Shown here one piece after another: positions 35,107 to 44,812 of a stretch of DNA of 64,000 nt. The stretch is from Obscuribacter phosphatis_A (GTDB taxonomy: Bacteria > Cyanobacteriota > Vampirovibrionia > Obscuribacterales > Obscuribacteraceae), in assembly GCA_017303615.1 (NCBI GenBank), contig JAFLCK010000002.1, positions 1 to 64,000 on the forward strand, written 5' to 3'. Positions within the stretch are counted from its first letter, which is position 1, and each line of letters starts with the position of its first letter. Position numbers and translations under genes: made by a program. Under the pieces are notes generated by a model that worked only from the letters and a program-made list of their open reading frames with translations, did not search any database and was not told the origin of the DNA.

Positions 35107-35842
35107 CGATGCTTCAGATTTGAGCCAAATGGATTGCAATTCGTACTCGCTCGGAAATGAGGATCAACCGGAGGGTGCAAATGCTTTATTCTTTGGTGAC
35201 ACTGGTGCTCTACCATTGGATACACGCCGAACTATGATGCATTTGCTCGCGGGACCATTTGTCTCCGGTAAGAAACATTCAAAACTATGGACAGCTCTCA
35301 TAAGAGATGAGCGAATCATTAAGAGTAGGCTTTCCGAGTTCTTTCTCGATATCGTTATTGATCGCGAGCAGCAAGTAGCTTTCGTCAAACAGTTTGACAG
35401 TCAAGGAGTCGAAGTGCCGACTTTGTTACGCCGGTCTCAACTGACTTTCGTAGATTCGGTACTAATTCTCCATCTTCGCAGACGATTAACCGCTGCAGAC
35501 GCACATGGAGAACGAGCGGTTGTGTCGGAGAGTGAACTAATCGATCATCTATCAGTTTACGAACGCGCGGCAAGCACCGACCGCGCCGGCTTCATCAAAC
35601 GCGTGAAGGCCTCTGTTGAGAAGTGCAAGAAGAATAACATTCTACAGTTAATTCGGGGGAGTAAAGATCGATTTGAGGTATCACCAACACTCAAACTACT
35701 CTTTTCTGCAGAGGAAATAGTCTCACTCACAAAACTGTACTCAGATATCGCCGCGGCTGAGGGACAACCACGGCAAAAATGCCACATCAAACAAAGTGAG
35801 GCTGATTACGGCGCAGAATTGGGTGAAGAAGATGACGACTGA
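35093..35842 (+). CDS. jetB: Wadjet subunit JetB (DUF4194)
   Basis: This 249-residue protein is a KITE-like winged-helix subunit, DUF4194. Visible parts are a Leu-rich middle (SQLTFVDSVLILHLRRRL) and a helical C-terminus (EKCKKNNILQLI, LLFSAEEIVSL). The start overlaps jetA by 14 bases and its end overlaps jetC, so the genes are translationally coupled. JetB binds JetA and the JetC heads. The long acidic N-terminal 35 residues look disordered. Confidence 0.85.
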   Translation: MILDNDASDLSQMDCNSYSLGNEDQPEGANALFFGDTGALPLDTRRTMMHLLAGPFVSGKKHSKLWTALIRDERIIKSRLSEFFLDIVIDREQQVAFVKQFDSQGVEVPTLLRRSQLTFVDSVLILHLRRRLTAADAHGERAVVSESELIDHLSVYERAASTDRAGFIKRVKASVEKCKKNNILQLIRGSKDRFEVSPTLKLLFSAEEIVSLTKLYSDIAAAEGQPRQKCHIKQSEADYGAELGEEDDD

Positions 35843-38800
35843 AGAAACCTCGGACTCAAAGATAGAAGTACCACCAAATCAGTTCCGCATGCGTCGACTT
35901 CAAGTACTAAATTGGGGAACATTTTCTCAGTTACATGACATGCCCATCGCGGAAAAAGGTTTCCTAATTACCGGACCATCTGGAGCGGGAAAGTCTACAC
36001 TGCTTGATGCGATTGCCGCGCTCCTAGTCCCACCAAAGTGGCACGACTTTAACGCCGCAGCAAGGGAAGGAGATCGCGCCAGAAAGAATGATAGAAATCT
36101 TCTCAGCTACCTAAGGGGTGCCTATGCTGAGCAGAAAGATAGTGAATCAGGTGAATACGTAGTACGCTATCTAAGGGAAAACACAACACGCTCCGCACTT
36201 GCTTTGTCATATCGAAATGCACTTGGACGAACTGTTACCATTGCACAATTCCTATACATCAAAGGCACAAGCAATAATCCTCAAGATGTGAAACGACTTT
36301 ATATGATCTTCGAACGCGAGTTCGACCTTAAGGAACTCGATGGAATCGACATCGACATTCGTAAGATCAAGCATGCGTTTGATGGGCAGGCTCATATAAA
36401 CGATGAGTTTAGACCTCATGCTGAGCGTTTTAGAAGGTTGTTAGGTATTGAACATGAAATGGCTTTGCGCCTTCTTCAAAAAACGCAGTCAGCAAAGAAT
36501 CTAGGCGATCTGAATCTATTTCTTCGTGAATTTATGCTAGATCCACCTGATACCTTCGAAGTCGCTGACCGCCTCGTAAAGGAATTTGGTGAACTTGATC
36601 AGGCTCACCAATCGGTAATAACGGCACGCCTGCAAATAGAGACGCTGAAACCGGCGCGAGAGCTATTCGAAGAACGCAAAACCTTGAATGAGCAATACCT
36701 GGCTTTGTCGCGCCTGCAGCAAGACCTCGAAGCATTCACAGAACAGCTACGATGCAAATTATTTAGTGAGCGAATTGCTGAGCTTAGCCTAAAGGTCCAG
36801 CAGACTCGCGCGGTCATCGAACAGAAGGAATCGGCAAAGCTTGCAGAAAGAGAAAAGCTTTCCGTACTGGAGCAGCTGCACCAAGAGAAGGGTGGAGGTC
36901 TTATCGAACGCCTAAAAAACGATAGGGTTCAGGCGGAACACTCAAAAACAGAGAAGATCTTGAAGCTCGGGCAGGTTCAACAGGCTTGCGGGGCATTAGG
37001 ATGGGAAACACCGGCATCTGCAGAGAGTTTCGTTGCCATGGTAACCGAAGCACGCGGGCTCCTGTCAGATCTGCAATCTCGTGGTGACGTCATGCTTCAA
37101 AAGCTGCTAGACGCTCGAACTCTGAAGCGGGCATTGGAAGAGCGTCTTACAGAGTGTCGCCGTGAAGTTGAATCGTTAAGACGACAGCCATCCAATATTC
37201 CCTCACACATGCTCCGACTGCGAAAGCAGATTTGCACTGCGATATCCGTTCATGAAGATTCACTTCCGTTTGTCGGTGAACTGCTTGAGGTGCGAGCGGA
37301 AGAAACAGAATGGCGCGGTGCAATAGAGCGTGTCTTGCACGGATTTGCTTTATCAGTTCTTGTCGAAGACCGTCATTACAACGCATTGACCAACTACGTC
37401 AACTCCACCAATCTCGGCATGCGACTGGTTTACTACAAAACATCTTCAACGACTAGTCGAACAGATCGAACTGCACCGCTAAACTCTCTTGTAAGCAAAC
37501 TTACATTCAAAGGGCATGCATGCAGCCCATGGCTCAAATCTGACTTGATTGAGCGTTTCAATTTTGACTGTGTCTCATCCCCTCAAGCGCTACGCGCTTC
37601 GGAGAGACCGGCAGTAACAATTGAAGGTTTGATTAAGTCAAGCAAGGCTCGCCACGAAAAGGACGATCGCCGGGATATTAACGATAAGCGTTTCTGGGTT
37701 CTGGGCTTCGATAACAGAGCAAAATTGGCTATCTTCGAGAGAGAAGAGCAAGAGTTAACAGCACAGCTAAAGGCTAAAAATAATGAAATAGAATCTATAG
37801 AGTCTGAAAACAAGAAGCTGAGTGCCGACGGACTCCGTTGGCAAACATTAGCAAACCTGTCATGGAAGGACATTGATGCTACTCCTTCTATAGATAGAAT
37901 TCGTGACCTGAACGAACAGATAAGGCAATTGGAGAGCACTAACTCTAATCTGCAGAGTTTAGGTGAACAGATGGAAAATAAACGGAAGAAAGTCCGCGAG
38001 ATAGAGGATGACATTGCAGAACTTAATGGCGAAGAACGTGAGCATAAGCGTGCGCTGGACAAATGCAAAAATGATCTTTCGGAGAAATTCGAGCAATGGG
38101 GACAAGCTGAAATTGCCAGCGAACATAGAGAGGAGCTAAAGCGCAGATTCGACTGGGAGGCCAATACTGTCGGCTTGAATAACCTAGACAAAACCGGTCA
38201 CAGAGTTGACAAGCTAATCGAAGAAGAGTTGAAAGAATTAACTGCCTCTATGGAGCAACAAAAACAAAAGATTGAAACTACATTTGCAACATTCAAACGC
38301 GAGTGGTCGACAGAAAGCGCCAACATGGACGAAACACTTGCCAGCGCTGGTGACTACTTTCAGCTTCTAGTGCGCCTTGAGAACGATAATCTACCAAAGT
38401 ACGAAGATAAATTCTTTGACTTACTTCACAACCAGAGTAACCAAAACTTAGCCGCCTTAAACACTCATATCACCAACGGTCGCAAGATGATTTATGAGCG
38501 GATGGAGATGGTGAACTTTAGTCTGAGCCGGGCTCCTTTCAATCCAGAGACTTTCTTGCGTATCCACACCCAGGATCGCAACTTAGAGCAGGTAAGAGAG
38601 TTCAGACAGGAGATTTCCAATGCCTTAAGCCATGCGTGGTCTTCTGGTGATCGGGAGCAGGCTGAAAGTAGGTTTAACGTCCTACGCAAACTTGTTAAGC
38701 GATTATCGAGTCAGGAGACTGAGGACAAGAATTGGAAAAAAATGGTCTTGGATGTGCGCGAGCATGTCGAATTTGTTGGTCTTGAAATCGATGCGGATGG

Positions 38801-39209
38801 CTGCGAGATTGAAAGCTACAGAAGTGGCGCAGGCAAGTCTGGTGGACAAAGGCAAAAGCTTGCCACCACCTGTTTGGCTGCCGCGCTGAATTATCAATTG
38901 AGTCGAGATGAGGAACTAAAGCCCACATATGCAGCAATCGTCCTTGACGAAGCATTTGACAAAGCCGACAACGAGTTCACGGCTGCCGCGATGAATATTT
39001 TCAAGGAGTTCGGTTTTCAAATGATTGTTGCGACACCTTTAAAGTCAGTGATGACCCTAGAGCCATTTATCGGCGGAGCTGCCTTTGTTGATATTCGTGA
39101 TCGACGCGTTTCGATGCAGCTTCCGCTCGAGTATGACAACATAGGCAAGCGCCTTAAACTCACTGAGGAAATGAGACGAGATGTCGAATCAGCGATTGCT
39201 ACTTCCTGA
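35832..39209 (+). CDS. jetC: Wadjet SMC-like ATPase JetC
   Basis: This 1125-residue protein from the ATG at 35832 is an SMC/Rad50-like ATPase. Walker A GPSGAGKST is at 48-56. Long coiled coils run on either side of a hinge-like globular region (about 450-620). The C-terminal signature SGAGKSGGQRQKLA and Walker B YAAIVLDEAFDKAD complete the head. In Wadjet it acts as the DNA-loop-extruding motor that measures circular DNA. The gene overlaps jetB by 11 bases and jetD by 29. An in-frame start 36 bases upstream exists but has a poorer context. Confidence 0.92.
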   Translation: MTTEETSDSKIEVPPNQFRMRRLQVLNWGTFSQLHDMPIAEKGFLITGPSGAGKSTLLDAIAALLVPPKWHDFNAAAREGDRARKNDRNLLSYLRGAYAEQKDSESGEYVVRYLRENTTRSALALSYRNALGRTVTIAQFLYIKGTSNNPQDVKRLYMIFEREFDLKELDGIDIDIRKIKHAFDGQAHINDEFRPHAERFRRLLGIEHEMALRLLQKTQSAKNLGDLNLFLREFMLDPPDTFEVADRLVKEFGELDQAHQSVITARLQIETLKPARELFEERKTLNEQYLALSRLQQDLEAFTEQLRCKLFSERIAELSLKVQQTRAVIEQKESAKLAEREKLSVLEQLHQEKGGGLIERLKNDRVQAEHSKTEKILKLGQVQQACGALGWETPASAESFVAMVTEARGLLSDLQSRGDVMLQKLLDARTLKRALEERLTECRREVESLRRQPSNIPSHMLRLRKQICTAISVHEDSLPFVGELLEVRAEETEWRGAIERVLHGFALSVLVEDRHYNALTNYVNSTNLGMRLVYYKTSSTTSRTDRTAPLNSLVSKLTFKGHACSPWLKSDLIERFNFDCVSSPQALRASERPAVTIEGLIKSSKARHEKDDRRDINDKRFWVLGFDNRAKLAIFEREEQELTAQLKAKNNEIESIESENKKLSADGLRWQTLANLSWKDIDATPSIDRIRDLNEQIRQLESTNSNLQSLGEQMENKRKKVREIEDDIAELNGEEREHKRALDKCKNDLSEKFEQWGQAEIASEHREELKRRFDWEANTVGLNNLDKTGHRVDKLIEEELKELTASMEQQKQKIETTFATFKREWSTESANMDETLASAGDYFQLLVRLENDNLPKYEDKFFDLLHNQSNQNLAALNTHITNGRKMIYERMEMVNFSLSRAPFNPETFLRIHTQDRNLEQVREFRQEISNALSHAWSSGDREQAESRFNVLRKLVKRLSSQETEDKNWKKMVLDVREHVEFVGLEIDADGCEIESYRSGAGKSGGQRQKLATTCLAAALNYQLSRDEELKPTYAAIVLDEAFDKADNEFTAAAMNIFKEFGFQMIVATPLKSVMTLEPFIGGAAFVDIRDRRVSMQLPLEYDNIGKRLKLTEEMRRDVESAIATS

Positions 39210-40437
39210 AGGTGTAAAAGAGAAGCTAACGCGCCTCTATGCTAGCAAGCATCAAAGCTGGCTTAGCAGCACTGACTCAAATGCTTGGCCCCTGCGCATC
39301 AAACTGGGAACACCCACTGAAAAAGAAGCAGCAGCCAACCCTTCAGCAGTCAAAGATTGGATTATAGCCTGGAGATCTTGGCAGGGGACAGGCACTCTCT
39401 CGTGGAGCGACAAACGTTGGCACATTCTTGGCACTCAGAGTTTACCTCAAGAAATTTCGTTCACTGATGCGGCGCAAGTTGCTCTATTGATTGGAGAGCA
39501 CTCTCGATGGGAGAGAGCCAAGCAGAGATTTCTGGACTTAAGTGAAAAATGGCCTATTTTGCTTCACACGTTGCCACGCGTTTTCTATGCTCTAGCAGAC
39601 TATTCAGACTCGGATATTGCAAGGCTTACGTCATTGCTGGAGTGGTTTGAAAAGAAAACTCCAGTCAATTTATATCCAAGGCAGATACCAGTCTCTGGTG
39701 TTGACACAAAATGGCTGGAAAGACACTCCGGCATCATCACAAAACTACTGTCAGTAATCCAAGATAAAGATGAAGATAATCTATACAAACTTACTGGTCT
39801 AACTGTTCCTCCTCGACTGGTGCGTTTTAGAGTTTTAGATAGCGAGCTAAGAAACCACTTCTCAGGACTTTCCGACATAACCTGCACAGTAGATGAATTT
39901 GCTCGACTTAACTTGCCTATCATAAGAGCGTTCATTGTAGAAAACGACCAAACCGCCCTCTGCTTTCGGGATCTTCCGGGTGCTATCGCCATATTCGGTC
40001 GGGGCTACTCTGTTGAAATTGTCGAAGCCGTGACATGGTTGCTTAAGATTGAATGCTACTACTGGGGTGATCTCGATACGCACGGATTCAACATCTTAAA
40101 TTCCGCGAGATCACATTTACCACAACTGGAGTCATTGCTGATGGACGAGGAAACGCTGACATTGCATAGGGACCTTTGGGTCATGGAAGAGAAACCCATT
40201 CTCGCCGCTAATCTAAGAACGTTATCGGTGGAGGAACAGAACCTTTATCTCGCACTAAGGGACAATACTTTTGGAACAAGAGTGAGGCTAGAACAAGAAC
40301 GCATTAACTGGGAGTTTGCCTGGGATTGCATTTGTAAGGTATATCACAGCAGATCTCTATCTGGGAAACCAACTGCAATGCAAAGCACAACTCTTGAGGA
40401 CAGTACTCAATTGAGAATTAAAGCTTCGAATCTGTAA
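39181..40437 (+). CDS. jetD: Wadjet nuclease JetD (DUF3322/DUF2220)
   Basis: This 418-residue protein has the DUF3322 N-terminal domain and a C-terminal Toprim-like nuclease domain (DUF2220), visible as IFGRGYSVEIV followed by YYWGDLDTHGFNIL with the metal-binding Asp297 and Asp299. JetD is the topoisomerase VI A-like nuclease that cleaves the plasmid DNA held by the JetABC complex. The operon order A-B-C-D and the key motifs are complete, so a working type I Wadjet system is likely. Confidence 0.9.
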   Translation: MSNQRLLLPEGVKEKLTRLYASKHQSWLSSTDSNAWPLRIKLGTPTEKEAAANPSAVKDWIIAWRSWQGTGTLSWSDKRWHILGTQSLPQEISFTDAAQVALLIGEHSRWERAKQRFLDLSEKWPILLHTLPRVFYALADYSDSDIARLTSLLEWFEKKTPVNLYPRQIPVSGVDTKWLERHSGIITKLLSVIQDKDEDNLYKLTGLTVPPRLVRFRVLDSELRNHFSGLSDITCTVDEFARLNLPIIRAFIVENDQTALCFRDLPGAIAIFGRGYSVEIVEAVTWLLKIECYYWGDLDTHGFNILNSARSHLPQLESLLMDEETLTLHRDLWVMEEKPILAANLRTLSVEEQNLYLALRDNTFGTRVRLEQERINWEFAWDCICKVYHSRSLSGKPTAMQSTTLEDSTQLRIKASNL

Positions 40438-40642
40438 ACTACCTGTAATCAATCACCTTGGCGCCTCTCTCAGTGCAATATTCGAGGCCCCCAAGATGCG
40501 AAGACCAAAGAAGCACCCATCACCCGCCCGACCGACCGACACCGACATCGACACCAACAACTATGCTAATCTAGAAACAGCGCTAATTTGAGAAAACTCA
40601 GCTTGCAAGCGCTCTATAAATTCAGCTAAAGCGAGGTAAAAA

Positions 40643-41251
40643 ATGAGTATTGTTTCGTGCGGTTATAAAGCTTCTCCCAAGCCAAATGCTGAAGAGGACT
40701 TCCATCTTTTCACAGCAAACCTTGACCTTTTGAGAGCTAACGAAAAGACTATTCTGGAATGCGCCGAATACTTCTTCTGCGACATTCCATTTTCTTACTG
40801 CTCTTGGCCATATGTCGACGGCGATGGTCCCTTATGCCTAGGCTTTCTGCTGCTGGGCTGGAGAGACGAACTATTAGTCGAGCCTTGCCCCGACTGCGCC
40901 GGGCACTGCCTCGTCACGTCCTTTGCCGGCTCGCCCTTATCTGGTGGCAATAGTTGGACAGGCCTTTGCAGCCATTGCAACAAGAAGCACCACAAGAACA
41001 ATTCTGCCCACATGCCATTCATCGAAAGACTTCGCTTCATCATCAATCTAAGAAAGCAATACCCGCAAACGATAACGCGCCTTGAAGAGTATGACGCCAT
41101 GAAGTTCACCTTTGCCGGAAACGGTCTTGAGCCAGCAAAGAAAGTGCGACCCGTCAAGATTGACCTCTATCAGCCGGTGCCTCTCGCTGACCTAATCACA
41201 GAACTAAGGAATGGCACAATCAGACCGAAGAACCTTCCAAAAGGCAAATAG
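40643..41251 (+). CDS. Unknown protein with two zinc-knuckle-like Cys motifs
   Basis: This 202-residue protein has a good ribosome site (GAGG nine bases before the ATG). It has two Cys clusters, CPDCAGHC and CSHC, that could hold one zinc ion in a rubredoxin-like ribbon. No signal peptide or membrane segment is clear. The rest has a basic C-terminus (LRNGTIRPKNLPKGK). It follows jetD after 205 bases on the same strand, so it might be a Wadjet passenger or an independent host gene. No family is recognised. Confidence 0.6.
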   Translation: MSIVSCGYKASPKPNAEEDFHLFTANLDLLRANEKTILECAEYFFCDIPFSYCSWPYVDGDGPLCLGFLLLGWRDELLVEPCPDCAGHCLVTSFAGSPLSGGNSWTGLCSHCNKKHHKNNSAHMPFIERLRFIINLRKQYPQTITRLEEYDAMKFTFAGNGLEPAKKVRPVKIDLYQPVPLADLITELRNGTIRPKNLPKGK

Positions 41252-41409
41252 GACTTAATTGGCAACATAACCGCCACAACTACAATCATTCTGCCTCAAA
41301 GAAAAAGAAAGCAGAACCGAACTCACATGCCTAGATGATTCAATACAGACTTGCAGAACTCTGCGCGCTCTATCTGAGGTCTGAATATTAAGTCGCCACT
41401 TCATTCGAA

Positions 41410-41736
41410 TCAGACTGACGTACCCCAGCCATCATAAATCGCCTTATAGAGCGTTGCGAGTTGACCTAGGTTACCAGTTCGTTTTGTCACTTCGGCAGGA
41501 CTGCGCATCTCAACAGAACAAACAAGGTAATTCCCAGCTTCTCCGTCATATTCGCTGATGTGCTTTAATTCGTGCCCAATTTTAGGAAAAGCTTGAAGTA
41601 GCAGTGCAACAGAATTCTTATCAGGTGCAATAAAGTAATGCTCAATCTCTAGTACTTCATCTAAGTTACATCCAAGACTAATAAGAGATTCCATTAGCTG
41701 AACGTCGCTTGGATGCCAATCACTTCTGTCAGTCAT
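41410..41736 (-). CDS. RraB-family protein
   Basis: This 108-residue protein resembles RraB, the regulator of ribonuclease E: SLGCNLDEVLEIEHYF near the start and GQLATLYKAIYDGWGTSV at the end match the family pattern. It lacks the acidic tail of the enterobacterial protein. RraB binds and inhibits RNase E in gamma-proteobacteria; whether it does so here is unknown, and many RraB-like proteins occur outside that group with immunity-like or unknown roles. It is transcribed against its neighbours. Confidence 0.7.
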   Translation of the reverse strand: MTDRSDWHPSDVQLMESLISLGCNLDEVLEIEHYFIAPDKNSVALLLQAFPKIGHELKHISEYDGEAGNYLVCSVEMRSPAEVTKRTGNLGQLATLYKAIYDGWGTSV

Positions 41737-42031
41737 TATCCGCTCCGCTTAAGGCGTATTCCAGATTTTCCCTGAATCCACAGAGTCTAAATGGTATCAA
41801 AGGCCTAACAAAAGTCTCAATACCCAGTCGCTCGTTCCGCCGCCTGTTCTATCGTCTTTTCTACCTTCCCTTGCACTCGCCTCAACCTCAAAGCACTTTA
41901 CGCCCCGCTGAAAGTACTTCCCAAGGTAGTCATGACATCAGCACTCTCTCAATGAAATTAATGACTCAGACCAACTAACTAAATCAAGCACCAAAATACC
42001 CTCTAGAAAGTTGTAGAATACTCACCAATCC

Positions 42032-42721
42032 ATGAACATCCTGCAAGACGACCTGACCCTTCTCACCAAACCCGACCACTTTCTTGGCTGGCTTGGCGAA
42101 GACCCAGCTGCCGTTATTAGAGATCAACTGGAAGAAGTCTTCAAACAGCAGATTCCCACAGCCTGGCTGGGGCAGCTTATCGTGACCGCTCCACCGCGCT
42201 TTCTTACCGGTGCCCGCCGCTATCAAGATAGCGACGACGACATTCCGCAAATTAATATCAAAGCTAACCCCCACTCACCTGCGCTAGCAGACACAGGCAG
42301 CCCCAAAGGCAGAGATACTGCCAACACTACCCAGGGCGAATTCAAAACCGCTACTGATGCCGAAACCGAATCCGAAACTGAAACCGAAGCCGAAACTGAA
42401 TCTGAAGACTCATACACCTTCGTACTAGTGCGCGCTGCCCTGGCTATGCCCTTCAAAGCTATAGTCTGCCAGCCGGGCGGCATCGTGCATGAAATCAACG
42501 GTGTGCTTACCTGGATTGCCACCGGACTCGATACCGAAGACTCTAGAAAAGACAACCTCTATCTCGACCTAGACGACGCAGCAGATTCTGCCATGGACCT
42601 CTTAGAAGAGCGCCTCTACGAAGACGAAGACCAAGACGAAGCTGACAAAGAGCAAGATAGTGAACTAGCCGACCAAGAAAAAGACGGCACCATCGAAAAT
42701 CTAGCCCAAGATATCGAATAA
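42032..42721 (+). CDS. Unknown acidic protein with Glu-Thr/Ser repeats
   Basis: This 229-residue protein is acidic. Its N-terminal 60 residues are mixed (FLGWLGEDPAAVIRDQLEEV), a low-complexity run of alternating Glu and Thr/Ser (about 105-125) follows, and a middle block resembles a small globular domain (FVLVRAALAMPFKAIVCQPG). The tail is rich in Glu and Asp. No family is recognised. The open frame and codon regularity support a real gene. Confidence 0.6.
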   Translation: MNILQDDLTLLTKPDHFLGWLGEDPAAVIRDQLEEVFKQQIPTAWLGQLIVTAPPRFLTGARRYQDSDDDIPQINIKANPHSPALADTGSPKGRDTANTTQGEFKTATDAETESETETEAETESEDSYTFVLVRAALAMPFKAIVCQPGGIVHEINGVLTWIATGLDTEDSRKDNLYLDLDDAADSAMDLLEERLYEDEDQDEADKEQDSELADQEKDGTIENLAQDIE

Positions 42722-42734
42722 CTCCAACTCGCGC

Positions 42735-42800
42735 CAACACAACACATCACATCAAAACACATCACATCAAAGCACAGCTCATCACAGCTAAACCCATCAC
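42735..42800. repeat. Short A/C-rich direct repeats
   Basis: The spacer after the acidic protein contains repeats of CACATCACATCAAA and variants (two clear copies, further partial ones). They are not separated by unique spacers, so this is not a CRISPR array. It probably is simple-sequence DNA between two convergent genes. Confidence 0.5.
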
Positions 42801-42824
42801 ACAGCCCTCATCACACCGCCCGCA

Positions 42825-44099
42825 TCACCCAGCATCGCTTGTCGAGGGCACGTGAAACTCGGCATCAACCCCGTCTATCAAACTCTGAATTGTTTCGTGC
42901 ATCTGCTCTGTCACCACGCGCCGGGTCTTGCGCGGGTCTTGTTCATAGTCTTGCAGAAACACCCCGAGGTCTATCGGCTTAGCGATGCGCACAAAAGCAC
43001 TGCGCGGCGCCACTTGCAACGGACGCTTGACGCCGCAGACTTCGCGTTCTAGCTTTAGCACCATCTCGGCAAGTCGATCTTCCGAGGGATTATCGGCAAT
43101 ATAATGCGGCTGCCAGCTATCCATTTCAGCAATATGTTTGAGCTCAGACAAATCAGAGCGCAGTCTATTCATCACCAGCGATGTGCGATTTTTAGCTTGC
43201 ACCACCAACTGGCGCAAGTGAGAACTAAGACGCCAACTGCGATCTATCGCGGCAGCGCCTTCATCGGGGGCAGCTTGACCATATCTATCTTCAAGCTCAT
43301 GCAATAAACTTTTCTGCACATCTTTCACTCTGTCGCTCAGCTCACTCAGGCGCTCAGAGCCGGCGGAGAGTTTCAGCATAATCTCTTTGCGGTGCAACAC
43401 CTCGGCAACTATTGCGCCGATGCGCTCTTTCAGAGCCTGTTTCTTGGCGAAATAAGAAAGCTTCTTTTCTAGCTGCTGCACGCGCCGCTCTAAGATATCT
43501 GCTATTGAATGGCGATAGTGATACTTAATAGCCATGGGCACCACAAAAACAGACCAGGCAGCATCGCGCTCGCGCTTTTGTGTCAGCGCCTGCATTGCCA
43601 CATCGATTGCACCACTTTTGAAATGCTGCACCGTGTCGTTGAGGTAATAGATTTCGCCTTCTGGAAAGACGACGAGCACATCGCGACCGCCCGCCACCAC
43701 ATCGACTGCATAGCGCTTCGACTTGGCGGTGTCGCCCCCGCGTTCCACCGAGAATGCGCCTAGCCGCTGAAAAAGCCAACCGGCAAGCCCCGAGACTTCA
43801 TCAAAAGCCTCGCGATTCATCATATAGAAAAATCGTCTATTGCAGCGACGCGAGACCTCTACGCAAACTTTGAAATCATTCTCGTCGGCGTGATTAGAAA
43901 GCAAGAGCACACCGCAACCCGGCGGCAGGTTCCTAATCTGCTGCAAGTCTTTCTCTTGAATGCGCAGCCTATTGTTGAAAAACAGATCTACTCTAAAGAT
44001 AGTCTGAACTATGGCAATAACCCAGTTCCAAGGGGTTGCGGGACGAAACGCCTGCCGCGAAATAAGCTCTCTGATGCTCCCCTTGTCACTGATAGTCAT
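42825..44099 (-). CDS. PlsC-like 1-acyl-glycerol-3-phosphate acyltransferase-family protein
   Basis: This 424-residue protein has the acyltransferase motifs NHADEND (His70, Asp75; H-x4-D) and VVFPEGEIYY (145-151), typical of PlsC-family enzymes that transfer acyl groups to lysophospholipids. An N-terminal hydrophobic helix (about 25-40) could anchor it in the membrane. The C-terminal 200 residues form coiled-coil-like helices (RRVQQLEKKLSYFAKKQ), longer than in PlsC, so substrate or partners may differ. The start is the ATG at 44099. Confidence 0.8.
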   Translation of the reverse strand: MTISDKGSIRELISRQAFRPATPWNWVIAIVQTIFRVDLFFNNRLRIQEKDLQQIRNLPPGCGVLLLSNHADENDFKVCVEVSRRCNRRFFYMMNREAFDEVSGLAGWLFQRLGAFSVERGGDTAKSKRYAVDVVAGGRDVLVVFPEGEIYYLNDTVQHFKSGAIDVAMQALTQKRERDAAWSVFVVPMAIKYHYRHSIADILERRVQQLEKKLSYFAKKQALKERIGAIVAEVLHRKEIMLKLSAGSERLSELSDRVKDVQKSLLHELEDRYGQAAPDEGAAAIDRSWRLSSHLRQLVVQAKNRTSLVMNRLRSDLSELKHIAEMDSWQPHYIADNPSEDRLAEMVLKLEREVCGVKRPLQVAPRSAFVRIAKPIDLGVFLQDYEQDPRKTRRVVTEQMHETIQSLIDGVDAEFHVPSTSDAG

Positions 44100-44206
44100 G
44101 CGTTCATTCGAAACTCGGCAACTTGCGGGATTAACCTCTCTGCTGCCTTAAATTTACCATCTGCAAGCGCAAAGCTGCTAAGGTGCGCGCCATTTAGTTA
44201 AATTGC

Positions 44207-44623
44207 TCAAGATTGGCGAATGATCTTGATGTCGCGGCGCATCTTCTTATGCGTGTCTCCGCTTGTGGCAACACCGATAATCATCATTATCAAGCCACCG
44301 CCGATAGCCGGCAGCCAGCCTGTGATAGAGAGCGTGGCGGGCATGACTCCGGCAAGCACCTTAAGAGTTACGGCAGGCAAAAGCCAAAATCCGAAAAGCC
44401 AAGCCGGCACAAGTATCAAGAGCGCCATACCCCAGGTGCCGATTGTCAGCATGGCACTGATGGCTATGGCTAGAAATTCAACCAACCAACCGAAGAATGC
44501 AAACAAGATGCCAGCGGCAAGGGCGTGCATGAAGTTGCCATGAAACTCTACTCCGGGAAGCATCGGCAAAAGGAAGTAAAAGGCGCTGGCGGTGAGTAAA
44601 AGCCTGATTATGCTGCGGACCAT
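44207..44623 (-). CDS. Small four-helix membrane protein (phage-holin 4_2-like)
   Basis: The 138-residue protein starts at ATG 44623, eight bases after a strong AGGAGG site; the TTG two codons earlier is less likely. Four hydrophobic segments are visible (SIIRLLLTASAFYFLLPML, ALAAGILFAFFGWL, TIGTWGMALLILVPAW, WLPAIGGGLIMMII), the size and pattern of the holin-like 4_2 membrane family found in many chromosomes. It is not near phage genes. The function of chromosomal members is unknown. Confidence 0.65.
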   Translation of the reverse strand: MVRSIIRLLLTASAFYFLLPMLPGVEFHGNFMHALAAGILFAFFGWLVEFLAIAISAMLTIGTWGMALLILVPAWLFGFWLLPAVTLKVLAGVMPATLSITGWLPAIGGGLIMMIIGVATSGDTHKKMRRDIKIIRQS

Positions 44624-44812
44624 ATGCAAGACCTCCTTACAAGTGCCCTATTCATAAGAATAACTGAACTTGGAGTTCTGCACATCATCCTCATGACGGA
44701 CCTGCACTCTGTCAAAAATTGCACTGCCGGGTGGTAGCTTACAAAGCGACCATCTCACCTGCGCACAATGTCAATGGGCTAAAATTCAATTCCCTTCAAT
44801 AGATTTGAGCAT

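Noticed and set aside
37583..38191. A 202-codon Ser-rich frame antisense to jetC
   Set aside because: It mirrors the coiled-coil codons of jetC on the other strand.
42735..42800. Repeats that might suggest a CRISPR array
   Set aside because: The units are adjacent and slightly degenerate, without spacers or cas genes.
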